A stretch of DNA of 32,088 nucleotides from Pseudomonadota bacterium (GTDB lineage Bacteria > Pseudomonadota > Alphaproteobacteria > Rhizobiales > Methylopilaceae), in assembly GCA_023430145.1 (NCBI GenBank), contig JAEZCD010000140.1, positions 1 through 32,088 on the forward strand, read 5' to 3'. The position numbers and the translations under genes are program-made. Shown one piece after another: positions 25,078 through 32,088 of this stretch. Position 1 is the stretch's first letter; each line of letters starts with the position of its first letter. Under the pieces are notes generated by a model. It made no database searches. It had not been told where the DNA came from and saw nothing but the letters and a program-made list of their open reading frames with translations.

Positions 25078-26052
25078 GTGGCATCTCCGTTCGACGGCTT
25101 CGAAGTCGAGGCCGAGATGCGCCCCGCGCGGGGCGCCTACACGTTCGATCTCGAGCGCACCCTCGATTCCGTCGTCGCGCTCGAGGCCCGGATACCCGAA
25201 GACGCCTTCACCGCGACGACGCTCGGCACCGAGCGGCTCGGCAATGGGACGGCGATCGGCCGCGACGGCCTCGTCCTCACCATCGGCTATCTCATCACCG
25301 AGGCCGAGGAGGTCACGCTGACGGTCAACGACGGCTCGTCGGCGCCCGCGCACGTCCTCGGCGTCGATCCGGTGACCGGCTTCGGCCTCGTGCAGGCGCT
25401 GGAGCCGCTCGACCTGCCGTCCCTGCCGCTCGGCAATTCCCGCGCCCTGCGGGCGGAGAGCCCCGTCGTCATCGCCGGCGCCGGCGGACGGTCGCATGCG
25501 GCGGCCGGCCATGTCCTCACCCGGATGCCGTTCGCCGGCTACTGGGAGTACCTGCTCGACAACGCCATCATCACCGAGCCGGCGCATCCGCACTGGAGCG
25601 GCGCGGCGCTGATCGGCGGCGCCGGCGAGCTCGTCGGCGTCGGCTCCCTCAGCCTGCAGCGGCAGTCGCGCCAGGGGCCGAAGCCGATCAACATGTTCGT
25701 GCCGATCGAGCTGTTGCCGCCGATCCTCGACGATCTGGCGCGCGGCAAGCCCCCGCACGCGCCGCGCCCCTGGCTCGGCGTCTTCGCCCAGGAGTTCGGC
25801 CCGCTCGTGGTGATCGCCGGCGTCAGCCCGCGCGGCCCGGCGGCGCGCGCCGAGCTGCGGCCGGGCGACGTCGTGCTCGCCGTCGACGAGGTGCCGGTCT
25901 CCGACCTCGCCGAGTTCTACACCCGGCTCTGGGCGCAGGGGCCGGCGGGCGCTATCATCCCTCTGCGCATCCAGCGCGACGGGGACGTCTTCGACGTGGA
26001 GATCCGCTCGGTCGACCGCGCCACGCTGCTGCGTAAGCCGCGCTTCAACTGA
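25078..26052 (+). CDS. DegP-like protein with degenerate protease site and PDZ domain
   Basis: A 324-residue protein with a trypsin-like fold (about 25-215) and C-terminal PDZ domain (about 230-315, PWLGVFAQEFGPLVVIAGVSPRGPA onward). Against DegP, the His position (VTNNHVV) reads LTIGYLI with Tyr71, the Asp position (DPxTD) reads DPVTG with Gly101, and only the Ser of GNSGG is retained in HWSGAAL (Ser174). Thus proteolysis is unlikely. No signal peptide is evident, so it seems cytoplasmic. A GTG start at 25078 has aggaggg upstream. It follows coxG by 140 bp on the same strand and may belong to CO dehydrogenase biology; a binding or scaffold role is inferred. Confidence 0.72.
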   Translation: MASPFDGFEVEAEMRPARGAYTFDLERTLDSVVALEARIPEDAFTATTLGTERLGNGTAIGRDGLVLTIGYLITEAEEVTLTVNDGSSAPAHVLGVDPVTGFGLVQALEPLDLPSLPLGNSRALRAESPVVIAGAGGRSHAAAGHVLTRMPFAGYWEYLLDNAIITEPAHPHWSGAALIGGAGELVGVGSLSLQRQSRQGPKPINMFVPIELLPPILDDLARGKPPHAPRPWLGVFAQEFGPLVVIAGVSPRGPAARAELRPGDVVLAVDEVPVSDLAEFYTRLWAQGPAGAIIPLRIQRDGDVFDVEIRSVDRATLLRKPRFN

Positions 26053-26181
26053 GCCGGCACGGCCGGGCGTTCCCGGCGGCCGCGGCAGCGCCGCCGGCAC
26101 GAACCGGCTTGGCCTCCTGCCGCCGTTCCCCGATGATGCGGGAAGAGCCGCCCCGCCGCGGCCGATGCCGTCCGGGCGCCG

Positions 26182-26837
26182 ATGAGCGTGCTGATCGAGA
26201 CCTTCCTGCTGACGTTCTCGGGCCTGTTCTCGATCGTCAACCCGTTCGGCGCAGCGCTGATCTTCAGCCAGGTGACGCCCGATCGCACGCATGCGGAACG
26301 GGCGGATCTCGCGCGCCGGATCGCCGTCTATTCGGCCATCATCATGCTGGTGGCGCTCTGGGGCGGCGCCTACGTGCTCGGCTTCTTCGGCATCACGGTG
26401 CCGGCGCTGCGCATCGCCGGCGGCCTCGTCGTCGCCGCGAGCGCCTGGAGCCTGCTGTTCCACAACGAGCGGCACGAGGAAAGCAAGCAGCAGCAGGCGA
26501 GATCGGCCGAGGGCGACGACGATGCGATCGCCTTCTTCCCGCTGACCATGCCCTTCACGGCCGGTCCCGGCACCATCGCGGTCGCCATCGCCATCGGCTC
26601 GAACTTCCCCACCGGCCGGGGCAGCGCCTGGCCCTTCGTGCTCGGCGCCTCGGCGGCGCGATCGCTGTCGCGATCACGGTCTGGCTCGCCTACACCTCGG
26701 CCGACCGGATCATGAAGCTCCTCGGCGCCAGCGGCGCCCGCGTGGTGTCGCGCCTGTCCGCCTTCCTGCTGCTCTGCATCGGCACCCAGATCGCCATGAG
26801 CGGCATCGGCGACTTTCTGCGCGAGGCGGGACACTGA
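26182..26837 (+). pseudogene. MarC-family integral membrane protein, frameshifted
   Basis: The N-terminal part reads in one frame from ATG 26182 (IETFLLTFSGLFSIVNPFGAALIFSQVTPD, then hydrophobic segments and PLTMPFTAGPGTIAVAIAIGSN) up to about 26650. The family sequence then continues in another frame (GGAIAVAITVWLAYTSADRIMKLLGASGARVVSRLSAFLLLCIGTQIAMSGIG) to a stop at 26837. Restoring one C in ggcgcctcgg (as ggcgccctcgg) would rebuild an uninterrupted 218-residue MarC protein, the usual length. So it is either a genuine one-base loss or an assembly/sequencing error. MarC proteins are six-helix membrane proteins of unclear function. Confidence 0.8.
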
Positions 26838-26906
26838 CGGGGAGCTGAATTGCGGTCGGTGAGGCTGCCCCGCAGAATGGCGCGGGGATTCATCCGGGAG
26901 AAGCAC

Positions 26907-27413
26907 ATGCCAGTTCGTTTCGCCTTCGCCGCCGCCGTCTGCCTCGCCGTCGCGAGCTTCGCCCTGTCCGCAACCGATGCCGCGGCACAGTGCAGGGCGG
27001 CGACCGAGGAGGAGAACGTCGCCGTCGCCAAGGCCTGGCACGAGGACGTGATCAACCTCCGCAACCCCGCCAAGCTGAAGGAGATTCTCGCCGACAGCCT
27101 CGTCCACCACGCCGCCGGCGGCTATCCGGCGACGATGAACGTCGCCGGGGTGGCGGCGATGATGGACGATTTCCTCATCGCCTTCCCGGACCTGAAATAC
27201 ACTTTCGACCACCTCATCGCCAAAGGCGACTACGTCGTCGAGCGCTACACCGCGACCGGCACCCAGCAGGGCCCGCTCGGCGCCCTGCCGGCCTCCGGGC
27301 GCAGGGCGACCTGGACGGGCATGAACATCTTTCGCCTCGAATGCGGCAAGATCGTCGAGGTCTGGTCGCAGGTCGACGCGATCGCGCGCAACCGGCAGCT
27401 CACCGGCCAATAG
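26907..27413 (+). CDS. Exported SnoaL-like / ester cyclase-family protein
   Basis: A 168-residue protein with a signal peptide (RFAFAAAVCLAVASFALSATDAAA, cleavage near residue 27) followed by a SnoaL-like alpha+beta cone (NTF2 fold): EEENVAVAKAWHEDVINLRNP, LADSLVHHAAGGYPATMNVAGVAAMMDDFLIAFPDLKYTFDHLIAKGDYVVERYTATGTQQG in segments, and NIFRLECGKIVEVWSQVDA. The catalytic function of such periplasmic versions is unknown; many are annotated polyketide cyclases by fold only. The ATG at 26907 follows cgggagaag. An alternative upstream TTG start at 26850 is less likely because it would bury the signal peptide. Confidence 0.75.
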   Translation: MPVRFAFAAAVCLAVASFALSATDAAAQCRAATEEENVAVAKAWHEDVINLRNPAKLKEILADSLVHHAAGGYPATMNVAGVAAMMDDFLIAFPDLKYTFDHLIAKGDYVVERYTATGTQQGPLGALPASGRRATWTGMNIFRLECGKIVEVWSQVDAIARNRQLTGQ

Positions 27414-27748
27414 GCGCAGCCCCGCCGACCCCCCGAGCGGGACTCTCCGACGTCGATCCCCGCGTCCGGCGCGGACCTGCCATGCCGCCCCGCGCTTGTC
27501 CGCCGCGCGGGCCGCCATACTTAGGCCCGATCCGGGGCGCGCTTCCGCCCCACTAGGCCGGGCGGTGCGCCTGTGCTAATCCGCCCGCCGCCGGGCACGA
27601 TGCCGGCCAGAAGCGAGCCGAGACCGACCCCGCCGGAGGCAGGCGGGCGGATGTGCACACGAGGTCTTCCCCTCGGTCCCGATTGTCGGGACCTCAGTCG
27701 CTGCGAGCCGCGAGACGGCCGCGCGTCGCCAAGGATCCGAACGTCGAA
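27414..27748. other. 335-bp gene-free stretch before kup, with a leader hairpin
   Basis: No open frame of credible coding character is seen. It contains a perfect 8-bp hairpin, ggtcccga (27675-27682) with tcgggacc (27686-27693), and a competing gaggtc (27661-27666) / gacctc (27690-27695) pairing, about 55 bp upstream of the kup ATG. This could be a folded 5-prime leader. No promoter or known riboswitch consensus was recognised. Confidence 0.4.
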
Positions 27749-29665
27749 ATGAGCACCGTGCCCTTGTCCGCCGAGGCGGAAGCCGGCCGACCGAGCCCAT
27801 CCAGCAGCCATCACGCTAGGGTCTGGGCCCTGGCTCTCAGCTCCATCGGTGTCGTCTACGGCGACATCGGCACGAGCCCGCTCTATGCCTTCCGCCTCGC
27901 CATCGTCGCCGCCACCGGCTCGGGCCCGGTGACCTCGGATGCGGTCTTCGGCGTCGCCTCGCTGATCATCTGGGCGCTGATCATCGTCGTCACGCTGAAA
28001 TACGTCCTCATCCTGCTCCGGGCCGACAACAACGGCGAGGGCGGCGAGCTCTCGCTGATGGCGCTCGCGCAGCGCGTGCTGCAGAAGGGCAAGTCCGTCG
28101 TCGTCCTGCTCGGCATGATCGGCGCGGCGCTGTTCTACGGCGACGCCATGCTCACCCCGGCGGTGACCGTCCTGTCGGCCGTCGAAGGCCTGAAGCTCGT
28201 GACGCCGATCTTCGACGAGTACCCGGTCCCCCTGACCATTCTCATCCTCATCGTGCTGTTCTCGGTGCAGCGTCGCGGGACGGCACGCGTCGGCGCCTTC
28301 TTCGGGCCGGTGATGCTCGTCTGGTTTGCCATCATGGCGGCGCTCGGCCTGCTGCACATCGTCGCCGGCCCCGGCATCCTCGCCGCCGCCAACCCCGTGC
28401 ACGCGGTCCGCTTCCTGCTCGACAATGGCTTCGTGGGCCTGCTCACGCTCGGCGGGGTCTTCCTCGCCGTGACCGGCGCGGAGACGCTCTATACGGACCT
28501 CGGGCATTTCGGCCGTCGGCCGATCCAGCGCGCCTGGTTCCTCGTCGTCTTCCCGGCGCTGGCACTGAACTATCTCGGCCAGGGTGCGCTGCTGCTGGCC
28601 CAGCCGGAGGCGATCGACAGCCCATTCTTCCGACTGGCGCCCGACTGGGCGATCCTGCCCTTCGTCCTGATGGCGACCGCCGCCAGCATCATCGCCAGCC
28701 AGGCGGTGATCACCGGCGCCTTCTCGCTAACCCGCCAGGCCGTGCATCTCGGCCTCTTGCCGCGGCTCGAGATCCGGCACACCTCAGAGGCGCATTCGGG
28801 CCAGATCTACATGCCGCGGGTGAACACCTTCCTGCTCGTCGGCGTCGTGCTGCTGGTGATCGTGTTCGGCAACTCCAGCAATCTCGCCGCGGCCTACGGC
28901 ATCTCGGTTACCGGCACCATGGTGGTGACGAACCTGCTCGCGTTCGTCGTCGTGTGGAGGTTCTGGGGCTGGTCGCCGGCGGCGGCGGTGCTGCTGTTCC
29001 TGCCGTTCCTGCTTATCGATCTCAGCTTCCTCTCCGCCAACCTGATGCGCGTCGTCGACGGCGGCTTCGTGCCGCTCGTCATCGCCGGCACGCTGCTGCT
29101 CCTGATGATCACCTGGCGCAAGGGGACCCGAATCCTCGCCGACAAGACGCGCCGCATCGAGGTGCCGCTGCCGACGCTCCTGCACCAGCTCGAGAAGAGC
29201 AAGCCGCACACCGTCCCCGGCACCGCGATCTATCTCACCAGCCACCCGGAATTCGCGCCCTCCTCGATGCTGCACAGCCTCAAGCACTACCGCGTGCTGC
29301 ACGAGAACAACGTCATCCTGACCATCGTCACCTGCCCGACGCCGCGCCTCGAGGAGGGCAGCCGGGTCCGCATCGAGCCGATCACCGACCGCTTCAGCCG
29401 CATGACCATGACCTTCGGCTATATGGAGACGCCGAACGTGCCGCAGGCGCTCGGCGAGTCGCGCAAGCTCGGCTGGAAGTTCGACATCATGAAAACCTCG
29501 TTCTTCCTGTCGCGCCGGATCCTGAAAGCCTCGCCGAAGTCCGGCATGCCGACCTGGCAGGACCACCTGTTCATCTCGATGGCGCGCAGCGCCGACGACG
29601 CGACGCAATACTTCCACATCCCGACCGGCCGCGTCGTCGAGATCGGCACCCAGGTCGCGGTCTGA
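27749..29665 (+). CDS. kup: Low-affinity potassium transporter Kup
   Basis: A 638-residue inner membrane protein of the KUP/HAK/KT family, a proton-coupled K+ uptake system. The signature GVVYGDIGTSPLYAFR appears at about residues 33-48, then about 12 helices through residue 430 including GMIGAALFYGDAMLTPAVTVLSAVEGL, GALLLAQPEAIDSPFFRLAP and VNTFLLVGVVLLVIVFGNSSNLAAAYGISVTGTM in pieces, and a cytoplasmic C-terminal domain (GTAIYLTSHPEFAPSSMLHSLKH). The ATG at 27749 is chosen since the upstream in-frame extension to 27653 is arginine-rich and lacks similarity. Spacing to aagga is long (13 bases), so the start is not certain. Followed at 5 bp by the editing protein. Confidence 0.93.
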   Translation: MSTVPLSAEAEAGRPSPSSSHHARVWALALSSIGVVYGDIGTSPLYAFRLAIVAATGSGPVTSDAVFGVASLIIWALIIVVTLKYVLILLRADNNGEGGELSLMALAQRVLQKGKSVVVLLGMIGAALFYGDAMLTPAVTVLSAVEGLKLVTPIFDEYPVPLTILILIVLFSVQRRGTARVGAFFGPVMLVWFAIMAALGLLHIVAGPGILAAANPVHAVRFLLDNGFVGLLTLGGVFLAVTGAETLYTDLGHFGRRPIQRAWFLVVFPALALNYLGQGALLLAQPEAIDSPFFRLAPDWAILPFVLMATAASIIASQAVITGAFSLTRQAVHLGLLPRLEIRHTSEAHSGQIYMPRVNTFLLVGVVLLVIVFGNSSNLAAAYGISVTGTMVVTNLLAFVVVWRFWGWSPAAAVLLFLPFLLIDLSFLSANLMRVVDGGFVPLVIAGTLLLLMITWRKGTRILADKTRRIEVPLPTLLHQLEKSKPHTVPGTAIYLTSHPEFAPSSMLHSLKHYRVLHENNVILTIVTCPTPRLEEGSRVRIEPITDRFSRMTMTFGYMETPNVPQALGESRKLGWKFDIMKTSFFLSRRILKASPKSGMPTWQDHLFISMARSADDATQYFHIPTGRVVEIGTQVAV

Positions 29666-29670
29666 GCCGC

Positions 29671-30219
29671 ATGCCGCTCGCCGCCTCCGACCGGCTGCTG
29701 GCCTTCCTCGCCGGGCTCGGCCTCGCGACCGCGACCGTCGACCATCCGCCGCTGTACACGGTCGAGGAGAGCCGGGCGCTGCGCGGCGCCATCCCGGGCG
29801 GCCATACCAAGAACCTGTTCCTGAAGGACAAGAAGGGACGGCTGTTCCTCGTCTCGGCGCCCGAGGACGCGGCGGTCGACCTGAAGCGCCTGCACGAGCG
29901 GATCGGCGCCTCCGGCCGCCTCTCTTTCGCGAGCGCCGAGGCGCTGCGCGAGCATCTCGGCCTCTTGCCGGGCGCGGTGACGCCGTTCGGCGTGTTCAAC
30001 GATTCGGACCGGCGGGTGACGGTGGTGCTCGATGCGGCGCTGCTCGCGCATGCCGAGCTGAACTTCCATCCGCTCGTCAACACGCGTACGACGACGATCG
30101 CACGCGACGGCCTTTTGGCCTTCCTGCGCGAGACCGGGCACGAGCCGCTGATCGTGCCCGTTTCCGAGCCGGCGGCCGTCGCCGGTGCGATTGCATCCGG
30201 GGCGCCGGGGCCCATCTAA
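29671..30219 (+). CDS. Prolyl-tRNA editing protein, ProXp-ala/PrdX-type (YbaK fold)
   Basis: A 182-residue freestanding editing-domain protein. The YbaK/ProXp fold is recognised from VDHPPLYTVEESRALRGAIPGGHTKNLFLKDKKGRLFLVSAPED and LPGAVTPFGVFND, and the lysine of HTKNLFLKDKKG is the conserved catalytic position. It hydrolyses mischarged tRNA-Pro, most probably Ala-tRNA-Pro, in the cytosol. The ATG at 29671 lies five bases beyond the kup stop, so co-transcription with kup is likely although no functional link is known. Confidence 0.85.
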   Translation: MPLAASDRLLAFLAGLGLATATVDHPPLYTVEESRALRGAIPGGHTKNLFLKDKKGRLFLVSAPEDAAVDLKRLHERIGASGRLSFASAEALREHLGLLPGAVTPFGVFNDSDRRVTVVLDAALLAHAELNFHPLVNTRTTTIARDGLLAFLRETGHEPLIVPVSEPAAVAGAIASGAPGPI

Positions 30220-30244
30220 TGCGCGGAGCGCGAGGAGTGAAACA

Positions 30245-31156
30245 ATGCTCGGACTGGGCGAAGCGGCGGGCACGGCGAAGCGCGCGGACGATCTCGTCCG
30301 CGACACGACCACCGCGACTTTCATGCAGGATGTGGTCGAGGAGTCCAAGAAGCAGCCGGTGCTGGTCGACTTCTGGGCGCCCTGGTGCGGCCCCTGCAAG
30401 CAGCTGACGCCGATCATCGAGAAGGCCGTACGGGCCGCCGGCGGCAAGGTGAAGCTCGTCAAGATGAACATCGACGAGCACCCGCAGGTCGCCGGCCAGC
30501 TCGGCGTGCAGTCCATCCCGGCCGTCTTCGCCTTCTCGCAGGGCCGCCCGATCGACGGCTTCATGGGCGCGCTGCCGGAAAGCCAGGTAAAGGCCTTCAT
30601 CGACCGCCTCGTCGGCCCCTCCGGCCCGAGCGAGGCCGAGGAGCTGATCGCCGAAGGCGAGGGAGCGCTCGCCGCCGGCGATCCGGTCACCGCCTCGCAG
30701 GCCTTCGGCGAGGTGCTGGCCGAGGAGCCCGACAATCCGAAGGCGCTCGCCGGCCTCGCCCGCGCCTTCGCGGTCTCCGACAATCTCGACCAGGCCGAGG
30801 CGACCCTCGCCATGGTTCCCGCCGACAAGGCGAACGATCCGGCCGTCGCCGCCGCGCGTGCCCAGATCGAGCTGAAGCGCGCCGCGGAAGCCGTCGGCGA
30901 TCTCGCCTCGCTCGAGCGGCGCGTCCTCGCCGACCCGGCCGACCACCAGGCGCGCTTCGACCTCGCGGTCGGGCTCAATGCCGCCGGCCGGCGGCAGCAG
31001 GCGCTCGACCACCTGCTCGACATCATCCGCCGCGACCGCGCCTGGAACGAGGACGGCGCGCGTAAGCAGCTCGTGCAGTTCTTCGAGGCCTGGGGCGGTA
31101 CCGATCCTTTGACGATCGCCGGCCGCAAGCAGCTGTCGCGCATCCTGTTCTCCTGA
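30245..31156 (+). CDS. Thioredoxin-TPR protein (CnoX/YbbN-like)
   Basis: A 303-residue cytosolic protein. An N-terminal thioredoxin fold (about 20-125) retains a full active site, WCGPCK, with the cis-Pro loop SIPAVFAF. Behind it lies a helical TPR-like region (about 135-300: EAEELIAEGEGALAAGDPVTASQAFGEVLAEEPDNPKAL and later repeats). This is the CnoX/YbbN layout: a chaperone that prevents over-oxidation and hands clients to GroEL or DnaK. E. coli CnoX lacks the CPxxC pair needed for redox activity, whereas this one has both cysteines. gcgaggag precedes the ATG. Confidence 0.88.
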   Translation: MLGLGEAAGTAKRADDLVRDTTTATFMQDVVEESKKQPVLVDFWAPWCGPCKQLTPIIEKAVRAAGGKVKLVKMNIDEHPQVAGQLGVQSIPAVFAFSQGRPIDGFMGALPESQVKAFIDRLVGPSGPSEAEELIAEGEGALAAGDPVTASQAFGEVLAEEPDNPKALAGLARAFAVSDNLDQAEATLAMVPADKANDPAVAAARAQIELKRAAEAVGDLASLERRVLADPADHQARFDLAVGLNAAGRRQQALDHLLDIIRRDRAWNEDGARKQLVQFFEAWGGTDPLTIAGRKQLSRILFS

Positions 31157-31167
31157 CGAGAGCGCAC

Positions 31168-31839
31168 GTGGGCAGCAACATCACCTATGCCGGCGCCGAC
31201 GAGCTGCCATCGGTCATTCCGGTGTTCCCGCTCGACTCGGTGGTGCTGCTGCCGCGCACCGAGCTGCCGCTCAACATCTTCGAGCCGCGCTACCTCGCCA
31301 TGATCGACGATGCGCTGAAGGGCCACCGGATCATCGGCATGATCCAGCCGGTGCCCGACTCTGCCGAGAACGACGAGGCGCCGGATATCCTTGGGGTCGG
31401 CTGCGCCGGACGCCTGACGTCGTTCCAGGAGACCGGCGACGGCCGCTATCTGATCACCCTCACCGGGGTGGCGCGCTTCCGCATCGCCGAAGAGCTGTCG
31501 GTGGTGACGCCCTACCGACAGTGCCGGGTGGCGCTCGACGCCTTCCCGCAGGACTATGTCGCCCGCGCCGGCGAGGACGAGGTGGACCGCCCCGCTCTGC
31601 TGCGGACGCTCGAGGCATACCTGCGGGCGAACAGCCTCGAGGCGGACTGGGAAGGCATCAACCGGGCGCCGAACGAGGCGCTCGTCAATGCGCTCGCGAT
31701 GATGTGCCCCTACGGGCCGCGCGAGAAGCAGGCGCTGCTCGAGGCGCCGGACCTGAAGACGCGGGCGGAGATTCTCGTCGCCGTCACCGAGATGGAGTTC
31801 GCCCGCTCGCGCGGCACGGGCGACACGAAGCTGCAATAG
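31168..31839 (+). CDS. LON peptidase substrate-binding (LAN) domain protein
   Basis: A 223-residue protein made of the N-terminal substrate-binding domain of Lon protease without the ATPase or peptidase. The signature is VIPVFPLDSVVLLPRTELPLNIFEPRYLAMIDDALKGHRIIGMI followed by GCAGRLTSFQETGDGRYLITLTGVARFRI, and a helical tail LLRTLEAYLRANSLEADW. The role is unknown; adapter or protein-quality functions are proposed for the family. Start is GTG at 31168, 11 bp after the thioredoxin-TPR stop. In Hyphomicrobiales it is typically found beside this thioredoxin and a UPF0434 gene, as here. Confidence 0.88.
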   Translation: MGSNITYAGADELPSVIPVFPLDSVVLLPRTELPLNIFEPRYLAMIDDALKGHRIIGMIQPVPDSAENDEAPDILGVGCAGRLTSFQETGDGRYLITLTGVARFRIAEELSVVTPYRQCRVALDAFPQDYVARAGEDEVDRPALLRTLEAYLRANSLEADWEGINRAPNEALVNALAMMCPYGPREKQALLEAPDLKTRAEILVAVTEMEFARSRGTGDTKLQ

Positions 31840-31848
31840 GGGGAAGGC

Positions 31849-32049
31849 ATGGACAGAGAGAAGGCCGTCGCACCGGTCACCGTCGATCCGAAGCTGCTCG
31901 AGATTCTGGTCTGTCCGCTCACCAAGGCGACGCTCGAATACGACGCCGCCCGGCAGGAGCTGATCTCGCGCCCGGCCAAGCTCGCCTATCCGATCCGCGA
32001 CGGCATCCCGATCATGCTGCCCGAGGAGGCCCGCTCGCTCGCTGAGTGA
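31849..32049 (+). CDS. UPF0434/Trm112-like small protein (YcaR family)
   Basis: A 66-residue protein with the UPF0434 pattern: DPKLLEILVCPLTKATLEYD, then ELISRPAKLAYPIRDGIPIMLPEEAR. The fold is a small zinc-ribbon-like structure resembling Trm112, but only one cysteine (VCPLTK) is left, so metal binding is unlikely. Function is unknown, possibly an activator of a methyltransferase by analogy. ggggaagg precedes the ATG at 31849, 9 bp after the LON-domain gene, so it is probably the last gene of this operon. Confidence 0.85.
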   Translation: MDREKAVAPVTVDPKLLEILVCPLTKATLEYDAARQELISRPAKLAYPIRDGIPIMLPEEARSLAE

Positions 32050-32057
32050 GGGGCTTG

Positions 32058-32084
32058 TTCCCTCTCCCACGAGGGGAGAGGGAA
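32058..32084. repeat. ctctccc/gggagag intergenic hairpin, last copy
   Basis: Arms ttccctctccc (32058-32068) and gggagagggaa (32074-32084), loop acgag. It has nearly the same core as the element at 1-39 and lies 9 bp after the UPF0434 stop codon, so it may also serve to end that transcript. Confidence 0.75.
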
Positions 32085-32088
32085 GGGT

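Noticed and set aside
29419..32070. An 883-codon open frame on the minus strand
   Set aside because: It lies antisense to five well-supported genes, is low-complexity Arg/Ala/Gly-rich sequence and shows no domain. High GC content commonly leaves such frames open.

Overview
The window is GC-rich (about 70% by eye), densely coded and built from tightly packed, often overlapping genes with many GTG starts. The gene families and the intergenic palindromes (cgtcattgcgag...ctcgcaatgacg elements and ctctccc/gggagag hairpins) point to an alphaproteobacterium, most likely of the order Hyphomicrobiales (Rhizobiales). That placement is an inference from content, not a database match.

Layout. (1) 50-3297, plus strand: an agmatinase/arginase-family ureohydrolase, two copies of a palindromic repeat, a CBS-CBS-BON protein and a class I/II aminotransferase. 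(2) 3314-10929, minus strand: a nine-gene cluster read right to left: tautomerase, acyl-CoA dehydrogenase, fused CoA-transferase, DapA/NanA-family lyase, ureidoglycolate lyase (AllA) family, MaoC-type hydratase, aldo/keto reductase, enoyl-CoA hydratase, GntR/FCD regulator. Several junctions overlap by 1-4 bases, so it looks like one operon. (3) 11070-14907, plus strand: divergent from that cluster, a second DapA/NanA-family enzyme followed by a complete DctP-DctQ-DctM TRAP transporter. Blocks 2 and 3 share a 140-bp intergenic region with a perfect TGATCA-centred palindrome between two opposed TTGACA boxes, so they probably form one inducible uptake-and-catabolism system. I cannot name its substrate.

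(4) 15014-24937, plus strand: an aerobic (form I) carbon monoxide dehydrogenase locus in the order coxC (MHYT-LytTR membrane regulator), coxM (FAD subunit), coxS (2Fe-2S subunit), coxL (molybdenum subunit with the form I motif AYRCSFR), coxD, coxE, coxF (maturation) and coxG (membrane recruitment). Three near-identical TCGTGCA-like direct repeats spaced about 20 bp apart lie just upstream of a plausible coxM promoter and are a candidate binding site for the LytTR regulator. A hicAB toxin-antitoxin pair on the opposite strand, beside a mosaic palindromic repeat, splits coxL from coxD.

(5) 25078-27413, plus strand: a DegP-like protein with a PDZ domain that has lost two of three catalytic residues, a MarC-family membrane protein broken by a one-base frameshift, and an exported SnoaL-like protein. 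(6) 27749-32049, plus strand: Kup potassium transporter, prolyl-tRNA editing protein, thioredoxin-TPR chaperone, LON-substrate-domain protein and a small UPF0434/Trm112-like protein, a housekeeping group. Both window ends carry the same ctctccc/gggagag hairpin. I saw no rRNA, tRNA, transposase, integrase or CRISPR array.
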